64,000 nt of DNA from Mesorhizobium caraganae (GCF_016836705.1 NZ_JAFCGY010000002.1:124001-188000), one strand, 5' to 3'; shown: positions 8,446 to 17,557, numbered from the stretch's first letter. Notes: generated by a model from the letters alone, not told the origin. Program-made: numbers and translations.

Positions 8446-10586
8446 GACGCCTCCTTTGCTATCTCGGCCTTGCCCATCACCTCAGGTTCGAGCTTGCTCG
8501 TAACCTTCAGCGCAAAGGAATAGGTATAGGCGATCTCCTCCAGCCTGGAAAACCGGCCCGACGCGCCGGCATGGCCGGAATCCATGTTGATCTTGAACAG
8601 CACCGGATTGGTCCCGCTCTTGCGCTCGCGCAGCCGCGCCACCCACTTGGCCGGTTCCCAATAGGTGACGCGCGGATCGGTGAGGCCGGCCAGCGCCAGG
8701 ATCGGCGGGTAGTCGTGATCCGCGACATTGTCATAGGGCGAGTAGGCGGCGATGATCCGATAGTCCTCCGCTGATGCGATCGGATTGCCCCATTCCGGCC
8801 ATTCCGGCGGCGTCAGCGGCAAGCTTGCGTCGAGCATGGTGGTCATTACGTCGACAAAAGGAACCTCGGCAACGATGGCGCCGAAACTGTGCGGCGCCAT
8901 GTTGGCGATCGCGCCCATCAGCATGCCGCCGGCCGAGCCGCCTTGCGCGACGATGCGATCATGTTGTGTGTAACGCTCGGCGACGAGGTGCTGCGCGACG
9001 GCGATGAAATCGGTGAACGTGTTCATCTTGTGCGCCCGCTTGCCGTTATCATACCAGCCATAGCCCTTGTCCTTGCCGCCGCGGACATGGGCGATGGCAA
9101 AGACAAAGCCGCGGTCGACCAGCGAGAACCAGTTGGTGTTGAAGGCCGCCGGAATGGCGATGCCGTAGGAGCCGTAGCCGTAGAGCAGGCAAGGTGCCGA
9201 GCCATCGAGCGGCGTGTCGCGATGATGCAGCAGCGAGACCGGCACCAACTCGCCATCGGCGGCGGGCGCCATCAGCCGGCGCGTGACATAGTGGTCCGGA
9301 TCGTGGCCGGACGGCACTTCCTGGGTCTTCAGCAGCACGCGCTCGCGGCTGCGCATGTTGTAGTCGAAGACCTGCGCCGGCGTCGTCATCGACGAATAGG
9401 TAAAGCGCATGATCTCGGTGTCATACTCATAGGACCCCGACAGGCCGAGCGAGAAGGCTTCCTCGTCGAACGAGATCAGGTGCTCCTCGCCGTTGCGGCG
9501 GTCGCGCACGACGATGCGCGGCAGGCCTTCCTTGCGCTCGAGCCTGACCATATGGTCCTTGAAGCCGACCACCGACAGGATCAGCCGGCCCGGTTCGTGC
9601 GCCACCAGCTCTTCCCAGTTGGCGCGCACCGGGTCATCAGCCGGCGCCGTCATGATCTTGAAGTCCTTGGCGCCGTCGGCATTGGTGAGGATGAAGAAGA
9701 TGTCGCCGCCTTCCTCCAGATCATATTGCAGGCCGATCTCGCGCACCGCCACCAGCTTGGGTTCGGCGAACGGCTCATCGGCGCGCATCAGGCGGTATTC
9801 CGAGGTTTCGTGATCGTTGATGCCGATCATGATCCATTCGTTGGAGCGTGTGCCGCCGACATCCATGAAGAAGCCGGGATCGTTTTCCTCATAGATTAGC
9901 CGGTCATTTTGAGGGCTGTCGCCGAGCGCATGAAACAGCACCTTGGACGGGCGATGATTGTCGTCGAGCCTGGTGTAGAAGAAACCGTCATCGGCGGCAT
10001 TCCAGGTGCCACCACCACTGGTGGCGTCTATCTGGTCAGGCAATTCCTTGCCGCTGGTGAGGTCGCGCACGCGCAGCGTGAAGAATTCGGAGCCCTTGTC
10101 GTCGAACGCCCACAAGAGCTTGCGGTGATCGGCCGAATGGTCGACGCCCCCGAGGCGGAAATACGGCTTGCCCTCGGCTTCCGCGTCGCCGTCGAGGAGG
10201 ATCTGCTCATCGCCGCCATCGCGCGGCATGCGGAAATAGCGTGGTTGTTCGCCGCCAAGCTTGAAGGATGAGCCATAGGCATAGGGGCCATCCTTCATCG
10301 GCACCGTCGAATCGTCTTCCTTGATGCGCCCCTTCATCTCGCCGAACAGTTGCTTCTGAAGCTCTGCGGTATCGGCCATCAGCACTGTCTGATAGGCGTT
10401 CTCGGCTTCGAGATGGGCGCGAATGCGGCCGTCGAGCAGGGAAGGATCCCTGAACATCGCCTGCCAGTTATCCGCCCTCAGCCAGGCATAATCGTCGGTG
10501 CGGGTGAAGCCGTGATGCGTGTCGAAGACTGGGTGTTTCTCAGGGCTCGGCGGGCGAGCGGTCGGAAAGGCTGGGGTCTTGGTCAT
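8442..10586 (-). CDS. ptrB: Oligopeptidase B-like S9 serine peptidase
   Basis: A 714-residue cytoplasmic peptidase that cuts short peptides after basic residues. The N-terminal seven-bladed propeller covers residues ~70-430 and the alpha/beta hydrolase domain ~440-700. The catalytic triad is visible: Ser551 in GGSAGG, Asp637 in LTDPRV, His672 in DSGHAG. Length is typical of the family. First gene of a two-gene unit with the LysE exporter, overlapping it by 4 bp. Family assignment is firm; cleavage specificity is from family knowledge. Confidence 0.9.
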   Translation of the reverse strand: MTKTPAFPTARPPSPEKHPVFDTHHGFTRTDDYAWLRADNWQAMFRDPSLLDGRIRAHLEAENAYQTVLMADTAELQKQLFGEMKGRIKEDDSTVPMKDGPYAYGSSFKLGGEQPRYFRMPRDGGDEQILLDGDAEAEGKPYFRLGGVDHSADHRKLLWAFDDKGSEFFTLRVRDLTSGKELPDQIDATSGGGTWNAADDGFFYTRLDDNHRPSKVLFHALGDSPQNDRLIYEENDPGFFMDVGGTRSNEWIMIGINDHETSEYRLMRADEPFAEPKLVAVREIGLQYDLEEGGDIFFILTNADGAKDFKIMTAPADDPVRANWEELVAHEPGRLILSVVGFKDHMVRLERKEGLPRIVVRDRRNGEEHLISFDEEAFSLGLSGSYEYDTEIMRFTYSSMTTPAQVFDYNMRSRERVLLKTQEVPSGHDPDHYVTRRLMAPAADGELVPVSLLHHRDTPLDGSAPCLLYGYGSYGIAIPAAFNTNWFSLVDRGFVFAIAHVRGGKDKGYGWYDNGKRAHKMNTFTDFIAVAQHLVAERYTQHDRIVAQGGSAGGMLMGAIANMAPHSFGAIVAEVPFVDVMTTMLDASLPLTPPEWPEWGNPIASAEDYRIIAAYSPYDNVADHDYPPILALAGLTDPRVTYWEPAKWVARLRERKSGTNPVLFKINMDSGHAGASGRFSRLEEIAYTYSFALKVTSKLEPEVMGKAEIAKEAS

Positions 10587-10713
10587 TGCGTCTCACTGAA
10601 GAAGTTACTTGAACGGCAAATGAACACGCCGATCAGCGCGGGTTCAAGGGCAGGCAGGCATTGGTGGGGCTGGCTCGGGAAGATGAGCCGCAGAAGATGT
10701 ACAGGAGGAGAGG

Positions 10714-11086
10714 ATGACGAATTTCTATCTCAGCACCGCTGCGGCTCTCGCCGTCGCTTCGACCGTTCTGGCTTTCACCGGCCAGTCTCATGCAACCGCG
10801 TTCGCCGCTTGGCAAGTGGCTGGCGTGCCGTTCGGCGACACGCTCAACATTCGCAAATATCCGTCCAACGCATCCCAGAAGCAGGCGGCCTATCCCAACG
10901 GGACCATCCTGCAGATGACCGGCAAGTGCACCGGGGGGCTGAACCTTCTGGAGATCGCCGGCAAGCCGGACTGGAAACAGAAACAGGCAATTCGCTACCA
11001 ATGGTGTCAAGTTTGGCACGACCCGGCGCAAAATGGTGGTTTCGTTACTGGCTGGGGTCTACGGAAAATACCTCGTTCCCTATTGA
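10714..11086 (+). pseudogene. Secreted SH3-like protein gene with a one-base frameshift
   Basis: A good AGGAGGAGAGG lies before the ATG and the product begins with a Sec signal peptide (cut near SHA). The body (GDTLNIRKYPSNASQ ... YQWCQVWHD ... GGFVTGW) fits small bacterial SH3-type proteins of rhizobia. At 11054-11057 there is a run of four G. Reading it as three G continues the frame as VYGKYLVPY and stops at 11084-11086, a natural end for an SH3 strand. As written, the frame instead runs on to 11196 with an unlikely Ser/Arg-rich tail. Either this is a real frameshift or a base-calling error in the G run. The intact protein would be about 123 residues. Confidence 0.75.
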
Positions 11087-11364
11087 ATCCGGTTCTAAGC
11101 AGGTCTTCCTTCGGCGGGTTTCGCAAACACCTTGCAACTTCTGATTTTGTACGAATCCAGAAATTCAGCTATTCGAGCCTGCAAAGCATAGGCTAAGCAT
11201 CGCTATCCATTTTATGAGTCCTTGCTGATTTAGTGATGCATGACCTTACGTCATGCCAGTCCTGGTCCGACCAGAAAATATCGCGAAGTTACAGAGTGCA
11301 CGAAAGATTGAAGCTGAAGAGCGACTATTCGATGAATATCATTGAATATAGCGCAAGATGCGAA

Positions 11365-11393
11365 TTGACTTACTTGGTCCGCAGGCTCATTAA
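11365..11393 (+). promoter_or_regulatory. Candidate sigma-70 promoter for mucR
   Basis: TTGACT at 11365-11370 and CATTAA at 11388-11393 with a 17-base spacer, about 110 bases before the mucR start. The ~300 bp before mucR is AT-richer than the neighbours and holds no convincing gene. A long leader would fit the known autoregulation of mucR genes. Confidence 0.35.
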
Positions 11394-11501
11394 GATGCCC
11401 GGACGCGAATCCATGAAGCTCTTCCCGCGTGAAATTCGCGCCATGCCCGATCTCTCAAAAAGGGCGCAAACAGAAACATCTTTCGTTGGGGCCTGAACAC
11501 C

Positions 11502-11927
11502 ATGGATATCGTCGAAACACCTTCCAGAAATAGCGATGCGCTGATCGAGTTGACCGCCGATGTGGTCGCCGCCTACGTCAGCAACAATCCCGTGCCAGTC
11601 GGCGAACTGCCGAATCTTATCGCCGATGTCCATGCCGCTCTCGGGCGCGTGGGCGGAACGAGCGAACAACCTCCGGCCGACAAGCAGAAGCCTGCGGTAA
11701 ACCCGAAGCGCTCTGTCCATGACGACTACATTGTCTGCCTTGAAGATGGCAAGAAGTTCAAGTCACTGAAGCGTCATTTGATGACGCACTACGGTCTGAC
11801 GCCCGATGAATACCGCGAGAAGTGGAATCTGGACGCCAGCTACCCGATGGTTGCCCCCAATTATGCCGCTGCCCGTTCGCAGCTGGCCAAGAAGATGGGC
11901 CTCGGTCGCAAGCGCAAGGGCCGGTAA
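11502..11927 (+). CDS. mucR: MucR/Ros family zinc-finger-like regulator
   Basis: A 141-residue global regulator that in rhizobia controls exopolysaccharide, motility and quorum sensing and acts as a nucleoid-associated repressor. The DNA-binding core is [16 protein letters not shown] near residues 78-93, with Cys79, His92 and His96. The second Cys of the Ros zinc site is replaced by Asp82, which matches the zinc-lacking Ros homologues described from Mesorhizobium. The basic tail is GRKRKGR. Its position just ahead of the DivJ-like kinase region matches Sinorhizobium gene order. Followed by a terminator. Confidence 0.92.
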   Translation: MDIVETPSRNSDALIELTADVVAAYVSNNPVPVGELPNLIADVHAALGRVGGTSEQPPADKQKPAVNPKRSVHDDYIVCLEDGKKFKSLKRHLMTHYGLTPDEYREKWNLDASYPMVAPNYAAARSQLAKKMGLGRKRKGR

Positions 11928-11952
11928 CACCGGCTCCAGTTCGACAAGATCA

Positions 11953-11978
11953 ACGGCGCCTTCGAGGCGCCGTTTTTG
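11953..11978 (+). terminator. Rho-independent terminator of mucR
   Basis: A 9-bp stem ACGGCGCCT / AGGCGCCGT with a 3-base loop, followed by TTTTTG. Lies between mucR and the convergent sufE gene. Confidence 0.88.
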
Positions 11979-11987
11979 TTTCCGGGG

Positions 11988-12416
11988 TCAAGCAGTTTGC
12001 TTGAGAGCCATCTCCGCGTCGCGCTTGATGCGCTTGACCATCGAGCGCAGACCGTTGGCGCGCTGCGGCGACAGATGTTCGTCGAGGCCGAGCGACTTCA
12101 GCGTCGCCTCGGCGTCGGTTTCCAGGATCTGGCTGGCGGACCGTCCCGAAAACAACGCCAGCATGATGGCGACCAGGCCGCGCACGATATGGGCGTCCGA
12201 ATCGCCAGTGAAGGTGATGACGGGATCGGCGCCCGGGGCTTGTTCAGTGGTCAGCCAGACCTGGCTGACGCAGCCAGGCACCTTGTTCACGGCATTGCGT
12301 TCGGCGTCGGGAAATGGCGGCAGCGCTTCGCCGAGCTCGATCACATAGCGATAGCGGTCTTCCCACTCGTCGAGCAGGGAAAAGTCGTCGCGGATCATCT
12401 GGATCGTCGTGGCCAT
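11988..12416 (-). CDS. sufE: SufE-family sulfur acceptor
   Basis: A 142-residue cytoplasmic protein that accepts persulfide sulfur from a SufS cysteine desulfurase for iron-sulfur cluster assembly. The active Cys49 is in VPGCVSQVW and the rest of the fold (RGLVAIMLALFSG, LGLDEHLSPQRANGL) is characteristic. The open frame is longer, but the start at 12416 gives the family's usual length; an ATG 18 bases further up is also possible. Not next to a suf operon, so it is probably a stand-alone copy. Convergent with mucR. Confidence 0.9.
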   Translation of the reverse strand: MATTIQMIRDDFSLLDEWEDRYRYVIELGEALPPFPDAERNAVNKVPGCVSQVWLTTEQAPGADPVITFTGDSDAHIVRGLVAIMLALFSGRSASQILETDAEATLKSLGLDEHLSPQRANGLRSMVKRIKRDAEMALKQTA

Positions 12417-12531
12417 TGCTTGGGATATAGTCATCCGCGGCTGCGGCGTCACGGAAAAAGAAGAAAAACACCGCAGGCGCCGAGAGGTCCGACCGGCCTG
12501 CGGTGTCGCTGTAGAGACAGCGGAAACGGTG

Positions 12532-12906
12532 TTAGTTCTTCGCCACCAGGCTGGCAGGGATGTTGACGGTCGCCGGCAGCACAATGTCCTCGGCGACGCT
12601 GCCGGTGGCCAGTGAGGTATCGGGCGACGTCTCGGGCTCGGTGCCCTTGTCGTCCAGCATGGCGGCGGCGATCTTGGCGGTTTCCTTGGCCCGGGCGCTG
12701 ATCGTATGCATCGCCGACTTGCCGGTCTCGCAGACATCGGGCTTGCGCTCGCAAATGCCGGCGATGTCGCCGACCGCCTCGCGCGCCGCAAAGAGTGCCT
12801 GGATCGGCCCGACGCTCTCGTGGCCCTCTTCGTCGGAGCCGACGCTCAGTGGCAGCGCCAGCAGCACCAGCGAAAACCAGAACGCCATTCTTATCAGAAA
12901 GCCCAT
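12532..12906 (-). CDS. DUF5330-family exported protein
   Basis: A 124-residue protein with an N-terminal hydrophobic segment (FLIRMAFWFSLVLLALPLSVG) that would be a signal peptide or anchor. The middle has two cysteines, CERKPDVCETG, near residues 52-60, with the helical tract of DUF5330 around them. This family is confined to Rhizobiales-type bacteria and has no known role. In the same direction as sufE but 115 bp apart. Confidence 0.75.
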   Translation of the reverse strand: MGFLIRMAFWFSLVLLALPLSVGSDEEGHESVGPIQALFAAREAVGDIAGICERKPDVCETGKSAMHTISARAKETAKIAAAMLDDKGTEPETSPDTSLATGSVAEDIVLPATVNIPASLVAKN

Positions 12907-13380
12907 CGAATTGCCCTCTCGTCCATGACCGGATCATGCGTCCATGCGCCATGACCTCTTTTATCTCAGCGACAATGACACATGAGGCGCAAAGGACGGC
13001 TTGCTTGCTCAGCGAAAATTTTCCTCAAATTTTAGGCAAATTCGAAACGAAGCATTTTGCAATGCATTGGTTTCAAACGCCGGCGGTTCTCTTCACCTTG
13101 CACTAACCATCTAAGCGATTGTTATGAATGGATATATCCAGAGGTGCTGGCATGCCGGCGCAGGATTTTGCCGCCGCAGGCACGCCTTTTGCACATAACG
13201 CTCCGTTTACTATGGCCGCAAATGGCGGTGCATTCTGGCGCCTGCGCCGCAATTTTTGCCGCAGGGAGGTCGTTGTTCCGGTCAGCCTTATTCATTCCTT
13301 AAACGCTCGATGCGAGTTTCAAACAAACAAAAACGACCTGCAAAGCAGGGGCAGTCACGACCGGGTGCGAGTGCGTTGAG
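12907..13380. other. Regulatory region before the DivJ-like kinase; no firm gene
   Basis: About 470 bp, AT-rich from ~13010 to 13140. A plus-strand frame at 13128-13379 (83 codons) is not convincing. A CtrA-like box TTAT-N7-TTAA lies at 13288-13302, one base off the TTAA-N7-TTAA consensus, a reasonable site upstream of a cell-cycle kinase but weak by itself. Confidence 0.4.
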
Positions 13381-15186
13381 TTGAGTTTGATAAAGGCCAG
13401 ATATCTTGAACTGCCTGGCGCGCTGGCGGCCGGTTGCGAACGCATGGTCCATCCGGCCATCGTTGGCCGGGACGACCGCCTGCGCCAGCGCCGGTTCATC
13501 GGCATCATGCTTGCCGCTCCGTTCTTTGCCGCGGGTGCCGCGGTGACACTGGTCACCTCGGGCATGGGTGCCGCCGTCACCGTCGCAACAATCTTCGCCG
13601 CCTTCGGTCTTTGCTGGTTCGCCGCCTTGCTGGTGGCGGCGTCGGGCAAAATGGCGCTGGCCGCCCAGGTCGCGCTTGCCGCCGGCGGTCTTGCCCTTGC
13701 CGGCGCCATCGCGGCAGCAGGCGGCCTGGCGTCGCCGGTTGCGCTGCTGGCTCTGGCGCTGCCATTCGAAGCCTGGTGGATCGCTGGGTCAAAGCGCGCG
13801 GCACTTTGGGGCGGCATTTCCGCCCTTGCCGCGGTGCTGCTGCAGCCCTTTGTCGGCACTATCGTCCCGCTCGGCGCGGTGCAAGTCGCGGTGTGGCACT
13901 GGCTTCTGCCGCTGGCCTGGGGGCTGACGCTGGTTCCCCGGCTTGCAGCCCTTGGCGATGCCGCACGCGCGCCGGCGCTCCTTCCAAGCGACCGCCTCGA
14001 GGACATGATCGACGCCGTTGTCCTGCATGTTGCCCGGCATGGCGAGGTCCAGGATGCCTCGGCCAAGGCGCGCACCATCCTGAAGCTGCCGCCGGAACTG
14101 CTTTTCGGCGCCGGCCTGTTTGACCGCATTCATCTGTCCGATCGCGTTGCTTATCTGAGCGCGCTTGCCGACCTGCGCGATGGCGCCCTGGCGCGGCGGC
14201 TCGATCTTCGGGTACGGCTGCCCCAGGACGGCAATGCTCCGATGGCCGACAATTACCGGCCATTCCAGCTCGAACTGGTTCGGTCCGAAGAGCAGCAGGA
14301 AACCTTCACCCTGCTGCTGCGCGAGAACGACGAGATCGCCGAACTGCGCGACGAGCTTGCCGCCGCCAATGAGGCGGCAGCGTCGGCCGAGGTGGCGAAA
14401 GGCCGCTTCCTGGCCGTGGTCAGCCACGAGCTTCGCACGCCGCTCAACGCCATCATCGGTTTTTCCGATATGCTGCTGCACGAGATGTTCGGCGGCTTCA
14501 AGGACCCGCGCCAGAAGGAATATGTCGGCCTGGTCAGGGATTCGGGCCAGCATCTGCTTGCCGTCGTCACCTCGATCCTGGACGTCTCGAGGATCGAGGC
14601 CGGCGCCTACGCAACCGAGCCCGAACCGTTCCGCTTCATCGAGGCGGTCGAGATGTGCCAGTCGATGATGCAGTTGCAGGCCAACGCCAAGAATATCGAC
14701 CTCCAGGCGCAGATTGCGCCGGACGCCGGCGAGATCAATGCCGACCGTCGCGCCGTGCAGCAGATCCTGATCAACCTCGTCTCCAATGCGATCAAGTTTA
14801 CGCCAGATGGCGGCGATGTTGTCGTTGGCGCCAAGCGGATTGGCTCGCGGCTGCATTTCTGGGTCAGGGACACCGGCATCGGTATCGCCGAAGAGGATTT
14901 CGCCAATCTCGGCAAGCCCTTCATGCAGATCCAGAATGACTATACGCGCCGCTTTGAGGGCACCGGGCTCGGCCTGTCGCTGGTCAAGGGCCTGGTGGCC
15001 TTGCACGACGGCACGATGTCGATCGAGAGCATGCCGGGCGAGGGGACCACGGTCACGATCAGCCTGCCGGTGAACGGGCCGAAGAAGCGCGCGACCGACA
15101 GGAACGGCGTGCTGCCGATGCCCGCGACCAGGACGAAGGGCGACGCGAAAGGGGACAGGAATGGCTCGCTCCGCAAAACAGCCTAA
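13381..15186 (+). CDS. divJ: DivJ-like membrane sensor histidine kinase
   Basis: A 601-residue kinase. Residues ~40-190 hold several membrane segments, ~205-320 a PAS-like sensor region, a short coiled coil follows (ELRDELAAANEAAAS), then HisKA with the phospho-acceptor His349 in VVSHELRTPLNAIIGF, and HATPase_c with N, G1 and G2 boxes (NLVSNAIKF, DTGIGI, GTGLGLSLVKG). In alphaproteobacteria DivJ phosphorylates DivK and so controls CtrA and the cell cycle. The position downstream of mucR matches S. meliloti, where divJ neighbours mucR. The start is a TTG; an ATG 63 bases on is possible. It overlaps the next gene by 26 bp. Identification as DivJ is inference from domain order plus synteny. Confidence 0.75.
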   Translation: MSLIKARYLELPGALAAGCERMVHPAIVGRDDRLRQRRFIGIMLAAPFFAAGAAVTLVTSGMGAAVTVATIFAAFGLCWFAALLVAASGKMALAAQVALAAGGLALAGAIAAAGGLASPVALLALALPFEAWWIAGSKRAALWGGISALAAVLLQPFVGTIVPLGAVQVAVWHWLLPLAWGLTLVPRLAALGDAARAPALLPSDRLEDMIDAVVLHVARHGEVQDASAKARTILKLPPELLFGAGLFDRIHLSDRVAYLSALADLRDGALARRLDLRVRLPQDGNAPMADNYRPFQLELVRSEEQQETFTLLLRENDEIAELRDELAAANEAAASAEVAKGRFLAVVSHELRTPLNAIIGFSDMLLHEMFGGFKDPRQKEYVGLVRDSGQHLLAVVTSILDVSRIEAGAYATEPEPFRFIEAVEMCQSMMQLQANAKNIDLQAQIAPDAGEINADRRAVQQILINLVSNAIKFTPDGGDVVVGAKRIGSRLHFWVRDTGIGIAEEDFANLGKPFMQIQNDYTRRFEGTGLGLSLVKGLVALHDGTMSIESMPGEGTTVTISLPVNGPKKRATDRNGVLPMPATRTKGDAKGDRNGSLRKTA

Positions 15187-15949
15187 GGCGGTCAAGCGCC
15201 GCAGCGGCGCTTTCGAGGCCGGCGCGATTGCGCTCGGCGGAGCGATCTCGCGCAATCCGGTCCTGGTCGGCGGCTCGACAGCCTTTCTGGTGACGCTGTT
15301 CTACGTTTCCGCCAACGCGCTGTGGTACCAGCCGTTTCCGCATGCCGGTGCCTTCTTCGCCACTCGCAGCATCGAGGGTTTTCCGCACCCCGGCACGGAC
15401 GAACCCGAAACCACCATCAACATACTGCGGCCTGGCCCGGCTCCGGCCAAGAGCGACCCAACGGTCGAGCAGGTGCAAGGCATCCTCAAGGACCTCGATT
15501 TCTACACCGGCACCGTCGACGGCATTTCCGGGCCGAATACCCACAAGGCCATCCAGGCCTACCAGCAGAAGGTCGGTCTGCCGGCATCCGGCGAGATCGA
15601 CGCCGTCCTGCTCGACCAGCTCGGCGCCAAGCAGACGACGGCGGGTATTCCCCATCCGGTGCCGCGGCCCGTGGATATGGCTGCTGCTCCCGCTGCCGCG
15701 CCCGAGGCTGCCCCCGCGCCAATTCCGGTCTCAGCACCGGCATCCGCCCAGGCGCCCGATCCTCGCATCGTCAAGATCCAGGCCGGGTTGAAGGCATTCG
15801 GCAATGACGACATGCAGCTCGACGGCGTCGTCGGCGCCCGCACCAAGGCCGCGATCAAGGAATTCCAGTCGCTGTTCGGCCTGCCGCAGACCGGCGAGCC
15901 GGACGAGGTCGTCTACGTCAAGATGCGCGAAATCGGCCTGACCAACTGA
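15161..15949 (+). CDS. Peptidoglycan-binding protein with two PGBD domains
   Basis: A 262-residue protein with a basic cytoplasmic N-terminus, one membrane segment (residues ~40-60, LVGGSTAFLVTLFYVSA) and two peptidoglycan-binding type 1 repeats, at ~105-150 (VQGILKDLDFYTGTVDG) and ~205-255 (IQAGLKAFGNDDMQLDG), joined by a Pro/Ala-rich linker. It would tether the inner membrane to the wall. Translation is probably coupled to the DivJ-like kinase, since the frames overlap by 26 bp, which suggests a role at the pole or division site. Confidence 0.85.
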   Translation: MARSAKQPKAVKRRSGAFEAGAIALGGAISRNPVLVGGSTAFLVTLFYVSANALWYQPFPHAGAFFATRSIEGFPHPGTDEPETTINILRPGPAPAKSDPTVEQVQGILKDLDFYTGTVDGISGPNTHKAIQAYQQKVGLPASGEIDAVLLDQLGAKQTTAGIPHPVPRPVDMAAAPAAAPEAAPAPIPVSAPASAQAPDPRIVKIQAGLKAFGNDDMQLDGVVGARTKAAIKEFQSLFGLPQTGEPDEVVYVKMREIGLTN

Positions 15950-16022
15950 GCGGGCCGGACGACCGCTCGCCGATGGGCAAAAATCCGGCTAAGACCCTGC
16001 GCATGTCGTCCGGAACCCTGCC

Positions 16023-16370
16023 ATGCGCGTAACCACCGATCTATGGGTGTCGGCCCTGTTGCGCCGCGTGTTCGGCGCCGGCGGCTTTGCGGCCGTCGTC
16101 AAGCGCGGCGCGACCGAGGCCGGCACTGTCTTCGTGCTGTCGCGCGGCCGGCTGGGCGAGGTCTCCCTGTTCGGCCCGGCGCCGCAGACGAGCTACGATT
16201 CGGCCAAACCGGATGACCGGTTTTTCACGCTGCTCGGCTCTGGTGAAGACGCCAGCGTACTCGACGCCAGGCTGGAGCGGGAGAAAAAATTCGATCCCGA
16301 TATCTGGGTGGTCGAGATCGAGGCCGGTTCGGTTCCCGTCGAGGAGCTTCTCTCCGTCAAGACGCCTTGA
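16023..16370 (+). CDS. DUF1491-family protein
   Basis: A 115-residue small cytoplasmic protein that starts MRVTTDLWVSALLRRVFGAGGFAAV, the hallmark of DUF1491, and has the RGRLGEVSLFGPAPQ strand in the middle. The function is unknown; the family is common in alphaproteobacteria and often follows this peptidoglycan-binding gene. It follows it here by 73 bp. Its 3' end overlaps the convergent DUF2336 gene by 14 bp. Confidence 0.8.
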   Translation: MRVTTDLWVSALLRRVFGAGGFAAVVKRGATEAGTVFVLSRGRLGEVSLFGPAPQTSYDSAKPDDRFFTLLGSGEDASVLDARLEREKKFDPDIWVVEIEAGSVPVEELLSVKTP

Positions 16371-17385
16371 GGCTGGCCCCTAAACTGGCCTTGTCGCCAT
16401 CCGGCACCTGGTCGGCGTTTGCGGCTACTGGTGCGTTGCCGCGCACCGCTCGCGACACTGTTTCGGCCTTCCAGCCGCGGAGCTTTTCGAGAGCCGCCTC
16501 GTGGTGCAGCAGCCGGTAGCGGTCGAGGAAGTTGCGGATCGCCTGCGGGTGCGGGAATTCCCGGGGGTGGACGGCGACCGTGATCAGGAATGCCCTGTCC
16601 TCGCTGAGGTCGAGCGCCCGCAAGGCGGCAAGCAGCGAGAGGTAGCTCGACTGCTCGGTCAGCGCGCGCGCCGTCGAAAAGTCGATGTCGAGCGCGTCGG
16701 CAAGCGCGGTCTGGAAGAAAGCGGCGTTGCCGGTCAGCGCCGTCTCGCGCAGCTTGCCGTAGGTTGCTGAGCCGACGAAGGGATTGACCGATGTCGCCTC
16801 GCCCTCGGCGAGCATCATCGAGCGTAGCCGGCGCCTGGCGTTTTCGGCAGCGCTGCCGGACAGTTTGGGTGGGCTGGGAGCGGTGGGAGCGGATTCGGCG
16901 CTGTCGCCCGCCACTTCGGCGATAGACTCGGGCTGCCGCACCCGCACCAGGGTTGGTTTCTCCAGCGCCTTGATCAGCTGCGCGATGGTCGGGTTCAAAT
17001 CCTTGCGGCGGGCAATGGCGCGCGCGTGCGGCAGGCCGTGACGGCCGATCAGCGCAATCAGGTCGATATCGCTCAGGGCGCGGGAACGGACCAGTAATGG
17101 CGCGCAGACATCGACCGGCTCCTCGCAAAGCCGCCGCACCAGGGCAGCCGGCGCATATTCGCATTCGGAGAGGGCAGCGGCGACATAGCGGCGCGATTCG
17201 ACCGACACAGTCTCGAAAAGCGGCAGCGTCAGATCCTCGAGCTGGGCGATCTCGCGGCGTGACGGGCGGGTCAGCGAGCAGAACGCCGACACGGCGGCGC
17301 GAAACAGCCTTTCGGCTTTTCCCGATTCCGTCCGTATAGCGATTTGCCTGAAATCCGAAACTGACACGGAAGATACGCCCGACAC
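16357..17385 (-). CDS. DUF2336-family protein
   Basis: A 342-residue cytoplasmic, helix-rich protein. The N-terminal two thirds (LFRAAVSAFCSL, FETVSVESRRYVAAALSE, LVRRLCEEPVDVCAPLL) are HEAT-like repeats typical of DUF2336, which is found almost only in alphaproteobacteria. A low-complexity Ala/Ser/Pro linker near residues 158-180 precedes the C-terminal region. The function is unknown; the family is often placed near cell-cycle genes. The stop region overlaps the 3' end of the convergent DUF1491 gene. A CtrA-like box lies 85 bp upstream of its start. Confidence 0.8.
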   Translation of the reverse strand: MSGVSSVSVSDFRQIAIRTESGKAERLFRAAVSAFCSLTRPSRREIAQLEDLTLPLFETVSVESRRYVAAALSECEYAPAALVRRLCEEPVDVCAPLLVRSRALSDIDLIALIGRHGLPHARAIARRKDLNPTIAQLIKALEKPTLVRVRQPESIAEVAGDSAESAPTAPSPPKLSGSAAENARRRLRSMMLAEGEATSVNPFVGSATYGKLRETALTGNAAFFQTALADALDIDFSTARALTEQSSYLSLLAALRALDLSEDRAFLITVAVHPREFPHPQAIRNFLDRYRLLHHEAALEKLRGWKAETVSRAVRGNAPVAANADQVPDGDKASLGASLKAS

Positions 17386-17469
17386 TCGACACGACCCGGA
17401 CCATGCTCAACCGCAACTGTGTCGGTTTCGCGTAAGGCCTGGAACAAACATCAAATTAGCGGCGATCCG

Positions 17470-17484
17470 TTAGCGCTCCGTTAA
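17470..17484. promoter_or_regulatory. CtrA-like box between DUF2336 and a small gene
   Basis: TTAG-CGCTCCG-TTAA fits the TTAA-N7-TTAA pattern bound by CtrA with one mismatch. It lies between two divergent genes. Confidence 0.3.
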
Positions 17485-17557
17485 CCCTCTGCCTGCCTTA
17501 ATCACATTTGGAGGCGTTGCGTTGTGCTCCGGGGCAACCGAGAGGAATACGCGAACC

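Noticed and set aside
11233..11496. Frame of 87 codons in the mucR leader
   Set aside because: No ribosome site or family; lies where the mucR promoter is expected.
13128..13379. Frame of 83 codons before the DivJ-like gene
   Set aside because: Composition is plausible at the start but no ribosome site and no domain; more likely leader DNA.
13789..15255. Minus-strand frame (488 codons) opposite the DivJ-like kinase
   Set aside because: Antisense shadow of HisKA/HATPase coding sequence.
16193..17416. Minus-strand frame (407 codons) overlapping the DUF2336 gene in another register
   Set aside because: The register at 16357-17385 encodes the DUF2336 repeats; this one has unlikely Arg/Ala-rich composition.
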